Source: Ophiura sarsii (lineage: Eukaryota > Echinodermata > Ophiuroidea > Amphilepidida > Ophiuridae). Taken from it: 64,000 bases of DNA. The notes below the pieces were generated by a model. It made no database searches and had not been told where the DNA came from. It saw only the letters and a list, made by a program, of their open reading frames with translations. The stretch is taken from NCBI GenBank assembly GCA_035610835.1, contig CM069449.1:11427855-11491854 (forward strand), in the 5' to 3' direction. Both the position numbers and the translations under genes were made by a program. Of this stretch, positions 31,496 through 42,682 are shown piece by piece; position 1 is the stretch's first letter; every line of letters starts with the position of its first letter.

Positions 31496-32265
31496 CATAA
31501 ACTGTGTTTCAACATTTACACAACTTCCCGTGTCAACCTGTCTTATCACTTTTTAGCTAGATTTAATATGTCAACAATGCTACAAAACATAGCTAGACTA
31601 TAAGCAGTGACAGTTAATAATAACTAACTGTCACTGCTATAAGCAACATGTTCATATTATTCTACTATAAAACTCATAAGATAAACATTGTATAACTAAA
31701 TTTTATAGTACAGTATTCTGCTTGGCAAAAAATACCGATGTGTTTAACATCGGTATTTTAAACATCTTAATACCGACTCGCCTCAATTTTCTTAAAAAAT
31801 TGCACATGTTCTGGTTTAAATGTTAAATTTTAATGTGTTGGGAATAGTGATTTTCCATTACTCAACATGTTTAATGATACAAAACATTATTAGATTTGTG
31901 TAACACGTGCACCTTTTTATTATATAGGCATATACCAGCTTGTGTACTACTCAATTGGCAAAATTCTTGCGACCTTGTGCTTCTAAAATAAGAACCATTG
32001 GAGTTATGCAACTCAAGCTTTGGAATGCGACCATTTTAAGGATGACCTTTCATGTAAAATAGACAACATCAAGTTAAAAATCGGCCCATCAATCAGAACA
32101 TCTACCCGATAACTCACTGCATTTTGGCCTATAACGCATAAATGGAAGGTGTCTTGCGTCAAACATTTTATCGAAATAATGAGCATTTGGAATTTCTTCG
32201 GATATCAAAATATGTTGATGGGTAAACAAATGTGATCCGGACCCCCAATGACTCGACACAATTTT
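31496..32265. other. AT-rich spacer with two small hairpins
   Basis: AGCAGTGACAGTTA (31603-31616) pairs perfectly with TAACTGTCACTGCT (31625-31638). ATACCGATGT...ACATCGGTAT lies at about 31732-31756. No gene is supported. Confidence 0.6.
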
Positions 32266-32267
32266 GC

Positions 32268-32750
32268 TGGGTTACCTGTTCCTGCAAACATGCGCGCGTA
32301 GAGCGGGGAATCCGATTCTTTGTGTGGATACACATACTCAGTTCTGGCTATTATAAGGTATATATTGTGGTTTTAAATGGTTTTTAATTCCCTTGCCTGA
32401 CGCCTTGAAATGGGATAGAATAAAGTATATAAAAACCTTTTAATTCCCCGAATAGGTCTAATCCCCCACCCACCCACCCACCCACCCACCGCCCCACTCG
32501 AATGACTTTAGTGCTGGGTTTACCTGTTCCTGAAAACATGCGCCCGTAGCACGTGGATCTTTTTCTATATTATAGGCCTAGGCCCTACTCTCTGCTATAA
32601 TTAATGTATATTTTGATGGTTTTAAATGGGCTTTTAGAATGATATTTCTGGACATACTTTCTTCATACTATTTGTATACGAATTCGATTTCAATCCCCTC
32701 GACTGACACCTTGAAATTGTATAGAATAAAGTATATAAAACCCTTTAGCC
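32268..32750 (+). repeat. Direct duplication, ~245 bp apart
   Basis: GCTGGGTTACCTGTTCCTGC to ATAGAATAAAGTATATAAAA (32268-32440) recurs at 32513-32742 with indels. An (ACCC)n microsatellite lies between (32466-32490). Confidence 0.75.
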
Positions 32751-32942
32751 CTCGTTCTCCTAAGGGGGAGGGGTTACCATGCCCCCTAAATATGTTCGCT
32801 GATTGCGCTAAAATGCAAAAGAAAGTGACCTAGGGCGTCTAGCATGTCTAGTGATCACTTTTACCTCCCGTGCGCTCATTTTGACGAAAAAAAATTGAGG
32901 GTAGCACCTTACCCGGGTGTAGGGTAGCACATTCCGAGGATA

Positions 32943-32968
32943 GGGGGGGGGGGGGGGGGGGGGGGGGG
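32943..32968 (+). repeat. Poly-G run (26 G)
   Basis: 26 consecutive G inside the repeat at 32743-33950. Confidence 0.95.
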
Positions 32969-33039
32969 TGCCACCTTCCAATTTTTTAAACCGCCATTTT
33001 GAAAAATATCTTAATTGTATAGTCCTGAATCTTATAGTA

Positions 33040-33732
33040 GGGGAGAGCGGGGAGTGTTCGCCCTATTTTCATTTGAAGAGTTGTAGAGACACCAATTTTA
33101 AAGATTGAATGGACCTATTGATACTATGCGAAAGATTGATATTTTGGCTACATACGACCATGATTTCCATACTCTAGGCCTTACTGTAAAAGCAGGAGTA
33201 AATGATAACGACAGGTGTCTCAAAAAGGCGAACTTGCCCGACGCCGGGGTAGGATCGCTCATAGGCCGGAGCAAGTTCGCCCTAAGCTCAGAATTAGGCT
33301 ACACAAAGTACTTTTAATTATAATATCCATATAGATTCGTTATTCTTCGTTATTTTATTCCAAAATGAAATTTAGGAGTCCAAAATATACGGGTGGGGGC
33401 ACTTTTGCGGAACATACTCGTTCTGAATTTAAAAATAATAAGAAATACCACATTTTGAAATATTCTCCTCTAATATTAGTGTTACTCCATTCCTGATAAC
33501 TATTTTTATAATTACAATTATCTTGTAAGAGGAAAATTGCAATTGTGAAATTATGCAAAATCATAACTGACAAAGTTGACAAACATGTAACGGTGATCTG
33601 CCATGTTAATGTGAAGCTTGCAACATACTACTTTATCTATTGTGTGTTCGCCAAATTCAACCAGAGGCCGCAAATATGAGAATCACGTGGTGGGCGAACC
33701 TACCCATAGGGCGTTCACTCCCTGCTCTCCCC
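33040..33732. mobile_element. MITE with GGGGAGAGCGGGG ends and TA target site
   Basis: The left end GGGGAGAGCGGGGAGTGTTC and right end GAACGCCC...CTCTCCCC are inverted, and TA flanks both sides (33038-33039, 33733-33734). The uninterrupted target is visible in the copy at 56985-57000. No transposase is encoded. A related copy lies at 35786-37296. Confidence 0.85.
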
Positions 33733-33950
33733 TATATATTAGAAACATCATTTCCCTCACTTATAAGCAAAAAACTGGTGAAATTCCGATATTTGGAACT
33801 TTTTGGCGAACATTTCAATATTTGCCTATACCGTATTTCACTTACAGACGAATACGGCGGAAATTTGAGGTCGGCCATGTTTAGGGACGTCATTGTGACG
33901 TCATGCGTGGGATTTTTGCACTTGGTTCGGTATTTAAGCATACTCTACAT

Positions 33951-34886
33951 CCCCCTTAGTTAACATAAAAACGTCTCAGGAGGACGAGGGTTAATTCCCC
34001 TGAATGGGTGTCTTTCCTCGTATGATAGTCAAGGGTGTTGGGTACATGGCTCTCATTTGGACACTCCACTGCTCATGCCATGTCTATCTGTCTATCTCTA
34101 TAGGTTAAGGGGTACCCCCTCCAAGCTTTTGGATTATTATCAGCCAGCCCCTCTCTTGGACACACCACTGATATCCCAAGTTAGGGGTACAACTAGGCCT
34201 TTTATCTAAGGATTAACTTCACACCATTTGCCCTATTATCTGTTCATGAAACATACGCACGCAACACACGATTTTAAAACTATTAACATTAATCGTGCCA
34301 TAATTAATAAGTTACATTTTGGTTTAACAGACCTCTAAAATAATATGGACATAATGTGTGCGGAACGCGCCAAAATGTACTATTTCTATATTAATTTACT
34401 TCCGATTCCCCGACTGCAAATCATTCTTTCCTATTTCCTCTTACTAAATCGCTTTCTCTTCCCCAAACCCTTTATTATTGCAATCACAATGTTCGTTGAT
34501 GATATGACTGATAGCACATTGAAATAAATATTAAATTGGCTACAGAGGTCCCAAACGAGGACGTCGTCTTATGGAGCTAAAATGTGCTATGCCATCAAAC
34601 CAACATGAGGAAATTCCTTTTCACTACGAGCACTCAATCTGAATCCTGAGTTCTCAGCATTGGATTTCGTCTAAATTATGTACACATTCAATCAGTCACT
34701 GTCGGAAAAGTGTACATCTTTTCAAGGAAAAAATGCAGCTTTCATTGTAGAGAAACACGTTTTAGTCTTTGGTTCGTACTGTAGAAGGGATGACAGGAAT
34801 ATTTGGGAGCGGGAATGGGTCGTGAAAGACAAAGTGATATTATGAGTATAAGAGTTGTTTGAGCATGTGACATATTTAATGGAGAC
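33951..34886. other. Spacer without supported gene
   Basis: No coding or structural signal could be supported. Confidence 0.4.
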
Positions 34887-34912
34887 GGGGGGGGGGGGGG
34901 GGGGGGGGGGGG
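34887..34912 (+). repeat. Poly-G run (26 G)
   Basis: Homopolymer within a spacer; the - strand polyproline frame it creates is spurious. Confidence 0.95.
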
Positions 34913-35043
34913 AGGGCACCAAAGTGATTTACGTGATTGCTCACAACTTTTTTAAAAAGTAGGTCTATCCACCCGTTGTATGATATACAAAGGGTAGTAG
35001 ACAAAGTCGGGCGTGCACTTTAAGACTAATCTAAACACATTTT

Positions 35044-35195
35044 CCTCCCTCTCCCTCTCCCTCTCCCTCTCCCTCTCCCTCTCCCTCTCCCTCTCCCTCT
35101 CCTCTCCCTCTCCTCTCCCTCTCCCTCTCCCTCTCCCTCTCCCTCTCCCTCTCCCTCTCCCTCTCCCTCTCCCTCTCCCTCTCCCTCTCCCTCTC
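35044..35195 (+). repeat. (CCCTCT)n microsatellite
   Basis: About 25 copies of the hexamer CTCCCT with two CTCTCC phase slips. It is followed by a poly-T tract and GGGACAGGGACAGGGATC. It generates long Leu-Pro/Ser-Leu and Arg-Glu/Gly-Arg frames that are not genes. Confidence 0.95.
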
Positions 35196-35631
35196 CTTTT
35201 TTTTTTGAGGGACAGGGACAGGGATCCGGGGCACGTGCCCCCAGCCTCCCCCCTCTGGCACCCTGGGGACGTCAATGCCGACTTGTTATATTACAAGGAT
35301 GACTAGTGTGCATTAGGACGTGCTTTGAACGAGGGTATACCTGTGATGATAGTGATGATAAGCATTGGAGTAGTCAGAGGGTCTATGGCCCCGTGCCCCC
35401 GGGTCCCACGGCTCAATAATAAGAAGGGGAAGTTCCGAGCATATAGCCGGGCAATAATTTGTGTATGTCTCGGGCACATTTTCTCAGTCGTTCTCCCCAC
35501 CATGCAGGTCCCCATGGGAAGGGCTTGCAAATGATATACGGTACTTCCAAAAGCTCGGAGGGGCACCTACATAGATAAATAGACATTGCATGAGCAGTGG
35601 CACTGGCATGTCAAAAAGAGGGGGAGGGGGA

Positions 35632-35652
35632 GGGGGGGGGGGGGGGGGGGGG
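35632..35652 (+). repeat. Poly-G run (21 G)
   Basis: Preceded by GGGGGAGGGGGA; part of the same G-rich tract. Confidence 0.95.
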
Positions 35653-35785
35653 CGGCAAGCACCCCCACCTTTGACTATCATTCGGCGGATTGCACCAATT
35701 CGACGAGTTTGGGGCAATTCAATGAAGTTGGGTTTACCTTCTATCCATTTTCAAAACATGTCAATCAGTCGTGAAATCTGAAGTA

Positions 35786-37296
35786 GGGGAGAGCGGGGAT
35801 TGTACACCCTAGACGCAGGTTCGCCCATCACGTGATTCTCATCATGGCGGCCACTGGTGGAATTTGATGAACACACCATATGTTCCGCTGTTTCTTGCGA
35901 TCTTCCCATAGTAATGGCTGATCTCTGCATAATGTTTGTCAAATTATCATCAAAAAAACAGTTTTACACACCACAAAAGTGGATTTTCTTCCATTTTTTA
36001 TATTGATTTTTTTTAAAAGATATTCGTATAGATGATTTTGCATAATTTTCAAATTGGAATTCACCTCCTATAGCCTATTTGTAATTATAAAAATAGTTAT
36101 CTGGAATGGAGTATCACTAAAATTAGAAGATAATATTTTTAAATGTGGTATTTATTATAATTTTAAAATTCTAAACGAGTATATTCCGTAAAAATGACCC
36201 CACCCTTAAATTGCCGACTCTCTAAATGTTATTTTGGAAGAAAATCACATTGCATAACAAATTAGTATATCTATTTGATACATACTACTTTATGAAGCCT
36301 ACACTCTTAGAAGGTCAGGATCATATATGAGACGAAAAGGATCAATTTTGATCCAGAAGCGTATCACATATGAGCTTACCCTTTCCGGATCAAAGTGATC
36401 CGACAAGCAGGATCAAAAAAGTTTTGATCCGAAATGGGATCAAATATTTCTGTCAAATGATACTGAAACGGATCAAAATAATGATCCTGCTTGTCGGATC
36501 ACTTTGATCCGAAAGGGTAAGCTCATATGTGATACCGCTTCTGGATCAAAATTGATCCTTTTCGTCTCATATTTGATCCTGGCCTTCTAAGAGACCCACT
36601 GCAGACTATATATCGAGTGCAGTAAGCTTACTACATCGTGTAGCCCTAGTACATCGCAGTGATCGTGACATTTTGTGAGGAGCATTTTGACCGAAAATCG
36701 TACTGATGGCACTGGTCAGGTACAAGAAATTTGTTCACAAGAATAGAGCATGTTCAAACATAAAAAATAAAACTACTTTACCGACAAAATCATGTAACAT
36801 TTTACAGATTAGACTGGATAACTTACCGCGGTATTTCACCCTTGTTTCAATGGCGACCGAATTCAACAGATCGTCTGCTTGTCGTCTATCGGTTTGCGAA
36901 AGAGTGACGTCAGTCACCTATTGACCAATGAACTTTTTCATCGAATTGATCCGGAAATCAGATCAAAGTTGATCAAGGTGAATTTGATCCGTTTGTTGAT
37001 ATCTATCTGGAAACGGATCAAAACGATCCGAAAACGGATCAAAACGATCCGAAAATGATCCTTAAAGGATCAAAACAAAGTGAGCCGGAAATCTACTCAT
37101 GTATTTGATCCTGACCTTCTAAGAGTGTAATTATTAGACCCTGGTGAATTTGCCCCGGCCTATGGACGAACCTGCCCCGGGGTCGGGGCAAGTTCACCAT
37201 TTTTGATACCTGTCTTTATCCTTTACTCATTCCTTTACAGTAAGGCCTATAGGGTACTGAAACTGTGGTCGTACGTAGCCAATATATCAATAGGCC
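35786..37296. mobile_element. Second GGGGAGAGCGGGG MITE, interrupted by another element
   Basis: The left end GGGGAGAGCGGGGATTGTAC sits next to TA (35784-35785). It is collinear with the reverse complement of the MITE at 33040-33732: TCACGTGATTCTCAT, AAATGTGGTATTT and CCCCACCC (36185) blocks, then after 37129 GAATTTGCCCCGGCCTATG and GGTCGTACGTAGCC. It ends truncated near 37296. About 830 bp of excess length is the element at 36302-37127. Confidence 0.8.
36302..37127. mobile_element. GGATCAAA-rich TIR element nested in the MITE
   Basis: The termini CACTCTTAGAAGGTCAGGATC and its complement are flanked by TA (36300-36301, 37128-37129). The first ~290 bp (36305-36592) are themselves a nearly perfect hairpin: AAGGTCAGGATCATATATGA is mirrored before CTTCTAAGAG. 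The body carries some 20 copies of GGATCAA/TTGATCC. The frame at 36706-36924 has no known motif. Confidence 0.87.
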
Positions 37297-37868
37297 CCAT
37301 GACAGGGTCCTTATTTCGACTTCGGAATCCGATATCAGAATTACCGGAATTACAAATTTTATTCGGTGAAAATTTAAATTGGCGCAAAGTTCAAAATACT
37401 TTTCGGAATAACTGGGAATTACGCGGAGTTACAGATAGTGTCAGGACTTATTTGAAATTGGCGGGTTTTATCGGAATAACGGGAACTAGGGGCTGTCATG
37501 GGGCCTCGTGTTCGGTCGGTCGGGGGGGGGGGGGGGGGATACATGTTCAATGCCACGACACGCCGCTCCTTCTTAATACATCTATTTTTACCTGTGGTTA
37601 TTTCGTGAAATTGTATTTTCTTAACTTTTATTTAGTTTGATTTATTATGTGTTTTCAAACTGAAAGGCCCCATGACAGGGTCCTTATTTCGACTTCGGAA
37701 TCCGTTATCAGAATTACCGGGAATTACAAATTTTTATTCGGTGAAATTTAAATTGGCGCAAAGTTCAAAATACTTTTCGGAATAACTGGGAATTACGCGG
37801 AGTACAGATAGTGTCAGGACTTATTTGAAATTGGCGGGTTTTATCGGAATAGCGGGAACTAGGGGCTG
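37290..37868 (+). repeat. 205-bp direct duplication
   Basis: GGCCCCATGACAGGGTCCTT through ATCGGAATAACGGGAACTAG (37291-37496) is repeated at 37663-37868 with few differences. A 17-G run (37522-37538) lies between. The second copy is followed by CCAGTATCGG/GATACTGG sequence (37870-37965) related to the MITE at 13366. Confidence 0.88.
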
Positions 37869-38395
37869 GGATACTAGAACATTGACTTTGTACCAATATC
37901 GAACGATACTGGTGGTGTTCCAGTATCGGACGTCCGGACGATACTAGTACAGTTCAGAATCTGCGACCTAAATTCCCAAACACTTATATATACGTTCATT
38001 TACGATGGATTGATTGAATGCGTACATCAATAACTGCCCTTGGATCAAGTATTTAATTTTAAACGTAGAACACTCATCTTCGATGAGACACGTATTGATG
38101 CACCGGTAACCGTTTCGTTGATATTGCATTATGCATGATAAACACAAGAGTAATTCAAATCAAACCCGCTATAACATAAACTAATAAGTTGTATACTATT
38201 TTGATAACGTTGAATCTTCAATAAATCTTGGATAAATATTTAATAATAATTCAATGTAACCATGGTAACCAGCACAGCGTAGTTTTCACAATTACTTTTC
38301 CAGCTCAAGCTTCGTCAAATTAAGTGACTGTTATTTATACAAAGAATATTTGAAGGTTTTATAAGTATTTCTTTATTGTTATCAATAATAATATA

Positions 38396-40439
38396 TGGGC
38401 CATTCCACAAAAATGGGACCACTTCAGCTTGGAAAATTATGAAAATAAATTGTTTCAAATCTGCTTACTTTGATTGTTTTGATGACCCAATATGCTAAAG
38501 TTACTAGAACAATAATGTTTGCGAACACCACTGCTCACATTTTTACGCACGAAACCATGTAATTCAGGTGTTTTATATGGGTTTTTTCACTCGGTGAACG
38601 GCGTTATCTAGTGTCATATTGCATTGTCAGTCATTGCATCCCTAACTAAGTCCGAATATGATATTCAAATTATTGTTTTTTTGTCGTTGAGAGGTCTCCC
38701 ATAACAATATTTGACAAGCTATGCGACAGAAGAATGAATTTCATTTTTTAGCCTCAACAAATCTCTTGCTATGAATCAACGCTTTTGACAACTATGTGCT
38801 TTCAATTTTGTACCTTTTTCCAAAACTTGTTTTGTCAATTTTACTCTAGTAGAAGAATATTCCCTTCTGTAATGTATCAATTGTCAAATTTTCTTTAAGC
38901 CCAACATTGAAATTGTATGTCATTATATAAAGATAACTTTATATGCTATTTTTAATGGTATTATTCTTGGATAACGCCGTTCACGTGTATGCCAGTTATG
39001 GGATTGAAACAAAGATAAAACAATAGAAACTGACATAAATCATGTAGCTGTTGGAGAAACTTTATTTGTCATATCAATTTTAATACGAAAAAATGATTTA
39101 AACCATACATTTGGGCTGAATTTCCCAATATTGACCGTCAAACAGTGGTCAAATATTTAATTTTCACTTTAAATGTTTTATATAGCTTGCATTTTCGTTT
39201 AAAAGGGGTATGTACCATTACATTAACTATTGTATTCAATTACATGCACACTGCATCACATATTGTGAAGTTGTTCTCTTTTTTTGATTGATATGGACAT
39301 TTTAGGGTAAATTCCGTTATCCCTGTGAACAGCGTTATCCATGGTTATCCTGACATACACACGCGAAATAAGCCTGACGAAAACACATGCTCAATACTTG
39401 CTAAATAGAGCGATTTCGCTATGTGTAGCGCGGTAGTAAACACTCATATGTGTGGACTATGAGCCATATATTTACACTTACAGCATATTCTAGAAGAAAC
39501 CGTTTGGTTCACAAAGTGAAATATGTTATATAGAACACAAAAGAAGAAGCAAACTCACTGTTTTCAATGTTTCGCTGCTGTACCTAGACTTCTCAAAGAT
39601 TTTCCAAAGAAGAAAGATTGTGCTCTTGCAATATTTTCTTCAAATGAGGGTGATAACACTTTACAGGATAACGCCGTTCACGATAACGCCGATCACGTTT
39701 GTATTCGTTTTCGTCCCTTTCTGACCTTCTGCAAGCCGTGTAGTTGAATTTCTATTTTTTTTCGATACATTTAGTATAAGAACCAATAGACCTATAACAT
39801 AATACCTTTCAAAGTTAACAGGATACCTACTTCCCAGAGAAACATCGATAACGGAAATTACAAGCTTAAAACAGTCGTTTTAAATAATGAACTTCAACAT
39901 TTTTTATAAGCCAAATGATGTGCCAGAGACTTTCGAGGTGCTATAATTTCAATAGCGTGGTCGGTTTGCTACGGGATTGCTCATAAACTATTGCATATTT
40001 AGAACATTCAGTTTATAATGATATATCAGGTGTACGGATATCGGAAACTACACACATTTCGTGGAAAGTTCATTTTAATTAAAAGTGCACATTAAATTTA
40101 CTGTATGCAGAAATGAATGCCTTTATATATTTTGTTGGTACCTTTGCTTGATTTATTCGTGACAAGACCTTAGAAAAACTTGAATTGAGAGTCAAATCCA
40201 ACAGTTTAAAATTGCGACATCTGGTCGAGGAAACCGTGTTTTTTGTGGTTTTGGGGGCCTTTCAGTGTAAATTTGAACCTGATAATGTCATTTAAAGCAT
40301 GGCAAACCATGGTGTTCCGAGTAGAACTCATCAAGTTCTAGCATAATATTTAAAAAAAGTGTGATATATACGTATAGCAAGATTTCCCGGATCAAAGAAT
40401 GATAAAAAGCCAAGTGGTCCCATTTTTGTGAATTGCCCA
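38396..40439. mobile_element. 2-kb TIR element carrying a GGATAACGCCGTTCAC motif
   Basis: The ends TGGGCCATTCCACAAAAATG and GCCAAGTGGTCCCATTTTTG...GCCCA are inverted over ~30 bp and flanked by TA. The 16-bp motif GGATAACGCCGTTCAC or its complement occurs at 38594-38609 (-), 38969-38984 (+), 39325-39340 (-) and 39666-39681 (+), followed by a near copy 39682-39696. No transposase is recognised; the 74-codon frame at 39523-39747 includes two motif copies and is of unknown meaning. Confidence 0.72.
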
Positions 40440-40534
40440 TAATATGCTTCATTCTCCAACATAACGAAACTATTCATGCGAAATACCGTATCTATCTCCT
40501 AGCTATAAATCAACGTTTACAAGAATATTATATT

Positions 40535-40996
40535 GGTCTGCTCGGTCTGCTCGGTCCTGCTCGGTCTGCTCGGTCTGCTCGGTCTGCTCGGTCTGCTCGG
40601 TCTGCTCGGTCTGCTCGGTCTGCTCGGTCTGCTCGGTCTGCTCGGTCTGCTCGGTCTGCTCGGTCTGCTCGGTCTGCTCGGTCTGCTCGTCTGCTCGGTC
40701 TGCTCGGTCTGCTCGGTCTGCTCGGTCTGCTCGGTCTGCTCGGTCTGCTCGGTCTGCTCGGTCTGCTCGGTCTGCTCGGTCTGCTCGGTCTGCTCGGTCT
40801 GCTCGGTCTGCTCGGTCTGCTCGGTCTGCTCGGTCTGCTCGGTCTGCTCGGTCTGCTCGGTCTGCTCGGTCTGCTCGGTCTGCTCGGTCTGCTCGGTCTG
40901 CTCGGTCTGCTCGGTCTGCTCGGTCTGCTCGGTCTGCTCGGTCTGCTCGGTCTGCTCGGTCTGCTCGGTCTGCTCGGTCTGCTCGGTCTGCTCGGT
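40535..40996 (+). repeat. 9-bp minisatellite (GGTCTGCTC)n, about 51 copies
   Basis: Almost perfect array, 462 bp. A one-base insertion (CGGTCCTGC, 40554) and a one-base loss (CTCGTCTGC, 40687) are the only phase changes. All six frames stay open, producing LGL, RSA, VCS, RAD, EQT and SRP repeat peptides; none is supported as a gene. Confidence 0.96.
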
Positions 40997-41242
40997 TCTT
41001 TATTTTCCAATCTCCATCATCATTGTGTAAGACAAACTTTAAAATTACCATATATTTTATATACATTGCGTTAAATATCGTTAATATGCTGTACATGTTT
41101 ATCATTATAGTAATACACAATTAAAATTTTGAATGCATACAAAAAGTATAACAAATGAGTCGGATATTATAGAAAATAAATTTATATTCAAACGTTAGAC
41201 ATCGTATACTAGTCAGCTTTGACTAGTAGCATTGCATTACAG

Positions 41243-41275
41243 GGTGTCCCGGAAAAGGGTGCATGTGTTCCACGT
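41243..41275 (+). mobile_element. Single mariner-like terminus
   Basis: TACAGGGTGTCCCGGAAAAG resembles the ends of the TA-flanked elements further right (CAGG/CAGCxTGTCCCAAAA). No matching right end was found before the assembly gap. Confidence 0.4.
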
Positions 41276-41555
41276 CATTGCCCTGATTGATTATACAGTA
41301 GTTGGCTGTAGACTTTATACAAAGAAACATTTAGTTGGCTTTCAGATGCCGTTTATTTGATTGTGTTTACTTTTCTCAATCTACAGATATGTTTGATCAG
41401 TAACGAGTACTCAAAATCGGGCATGTGCCACTTTTAGAAAAAGATGCTTTTTGTGGAATGTGTCATTGTCATTGTCTGACCATGAGAAAACAAAATCAAA
41501 TTTGAGCCATTTAAAATAAAAAAAATCATCCATGTGAAACATTCTTGTTATGCTT

Positions 41556-41578
41556 AGGGACCGTTCATTATTTATGGT

Positions 41579-41618
<40 letters not shown>

Positions 41619-41686
41619 GGGACAAATCCGAGACTCGTATGTCAAAATTACCTAACCCCCCCTACAGTTGAAACTGAAAATTACAC
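41556..41686 (+). repeat. CTTAGGGACCGTTCATT repeat end with 35-G run
   Basis: CTTAGGGACCGTTCATTATT is followed by 35 G (41582-41616) and a short tail running into the assembly gap. Same family as 1-177 and 1240-1400. Confidence 0.5.
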
Positions 41687-41786
41687 NNNNNNNNNNNNNN
41701 NNNNNNNNNNNNNNNNNNNNNNNNNNNNNNNNNNNNNNNNNNNNNNNNNNNNNNNNNNNNNNNNNNNNNNNNNNNNNNNNNNNNNN
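41687..41786. other. Assembly gap (100 N)
   Basis: Exactly 100 N, the conventional placeholder for a gap of unknown size; it sits 70 bases after a 35-G run. Confidence 0.99.
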
Positions 41787-42680
41787 TTCAGGCTTTCAAG
41801 TGCCGTGTGCACATGCATCTTCTCTTCAAGTCTTAACTTGTCACAACCTGCATACTCTTTCATGACACCCTTCATTCAAGTCCTTTCAACACTTGACTGT
41901 TACATTAGCATGGTGGTCATGGGTTAATTGTAGGTTATTACTTAGTTGGGGAGATTGTGGATGGTCCTGTAAAGCATGTAGCCAGCTGGTCTGGTGATAC
42001 GGCCACGCGCCAACAGGTGACAACAGGCAGCTCCTGGTAGATTTAGTTCCTAAGTTTATAATAATTGTGTAGGCTCTCTTGATGCCCATCAGACCTCCTG
42101 ATATTATTATTTTTCTTTAATTTATATGTTGATGTTGTTCCCTATGTCTGGGTTTTTATCTTATTTTTATGTCACTTTCATTGGTATTTTTAACCCCTGC
42201 CCATTTGTGTTTCTTGTATATGCATATTTTCTGAGTTGCGGTGAACCAATTGATTGGCCTTTCAGAGCTCTCTGTCGGGAGTTACCAGTTTGACTTCTAA
42301 TCACTCAGGTCATTAACCTTGTTAATGTCTGGTGGGCTATTGTTCACATTTGCGCTTTATACACACAAAAACAAAACAAAAAATGCACATCGAGTGGTCG
42401 CCATTTGATAATAAGGAAACAATAGATATTTACAATCGTCCAACTTTAACCCACCTGAAATAGCAAAATTAATTCAACTTATTTGTGTGGAGGTTTACGT
42501 CTGACTTATTATACTAAAGCACAGAAATCTGAATAATAGTATATAATTTTAAGTGGTCTGATTCATCCTTCGAATGGAATAATTCATGAGCATGGGCTAT
42601 CCCTTACTTAAAATAGATTTGCTGAAGAGAAAAGTAATCTTACATTTATTTTCCCAGTCAAAAGTTAGCTTGCCAATGGA
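41787..42680 (+). other. Spacer; possible LINE C-terminus at its start
   Basis: In one frame, 41789-41836 reads AFKCRVHMHLLFKS then a stop, reminiscent of the end of CR1-type ORF2. The evidence is thin, and the rest shows no gene. Confidence 0.25.
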
Positions 42681-42682
42681 TA

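Larger units (their letters stand above)
32743..33950 (+). repeat. Dispersed repeat interrupted by a MITE; related to 56800-57260 (-)
   Basis: 32745-33010 (CCCTCGTTCTCCTAAGGG, GTGACCTAGGGCGTCTAG, CATTTTGACGAAAA, GGGTAGCACCTTACCC) and 33745-33930 (CACTTATAAGCAAAAAACTG, GACGTCATTGTGACGTCATG) match, in that order, the reverse complement of 57260-56800. In that second copy the two parts are adjacent, so 33040-33732 is an insertion. It includes a 26-G run at 32943-32968. Confidence 0.82.

Noticed and set aside
30862..31500. Frames with repeated LGFSIEKPSFS-type peptides
   Set aside because: Both strands are open because of the AAACTTGG-type motif array; they encode the repeat and have no independent coding evidence.
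34952..35306. Arg/Glu/Gly-rich and Leu/Pro/Ser-rich frames
   Set aside because: Produced by the (CCCTCT)n microsatellite.
36706..36924. 72-codon frame and its antisense counterpart
   Set aside because: Located in the centre of the GGATCAA element; no transposase or other domain is visible.
40433..41120. Long open frames on both strands across 40433-41120
   Set aside because: They are translations of the 9-bp minisatellite, open in all six frames; no protein motif exists outside the array.
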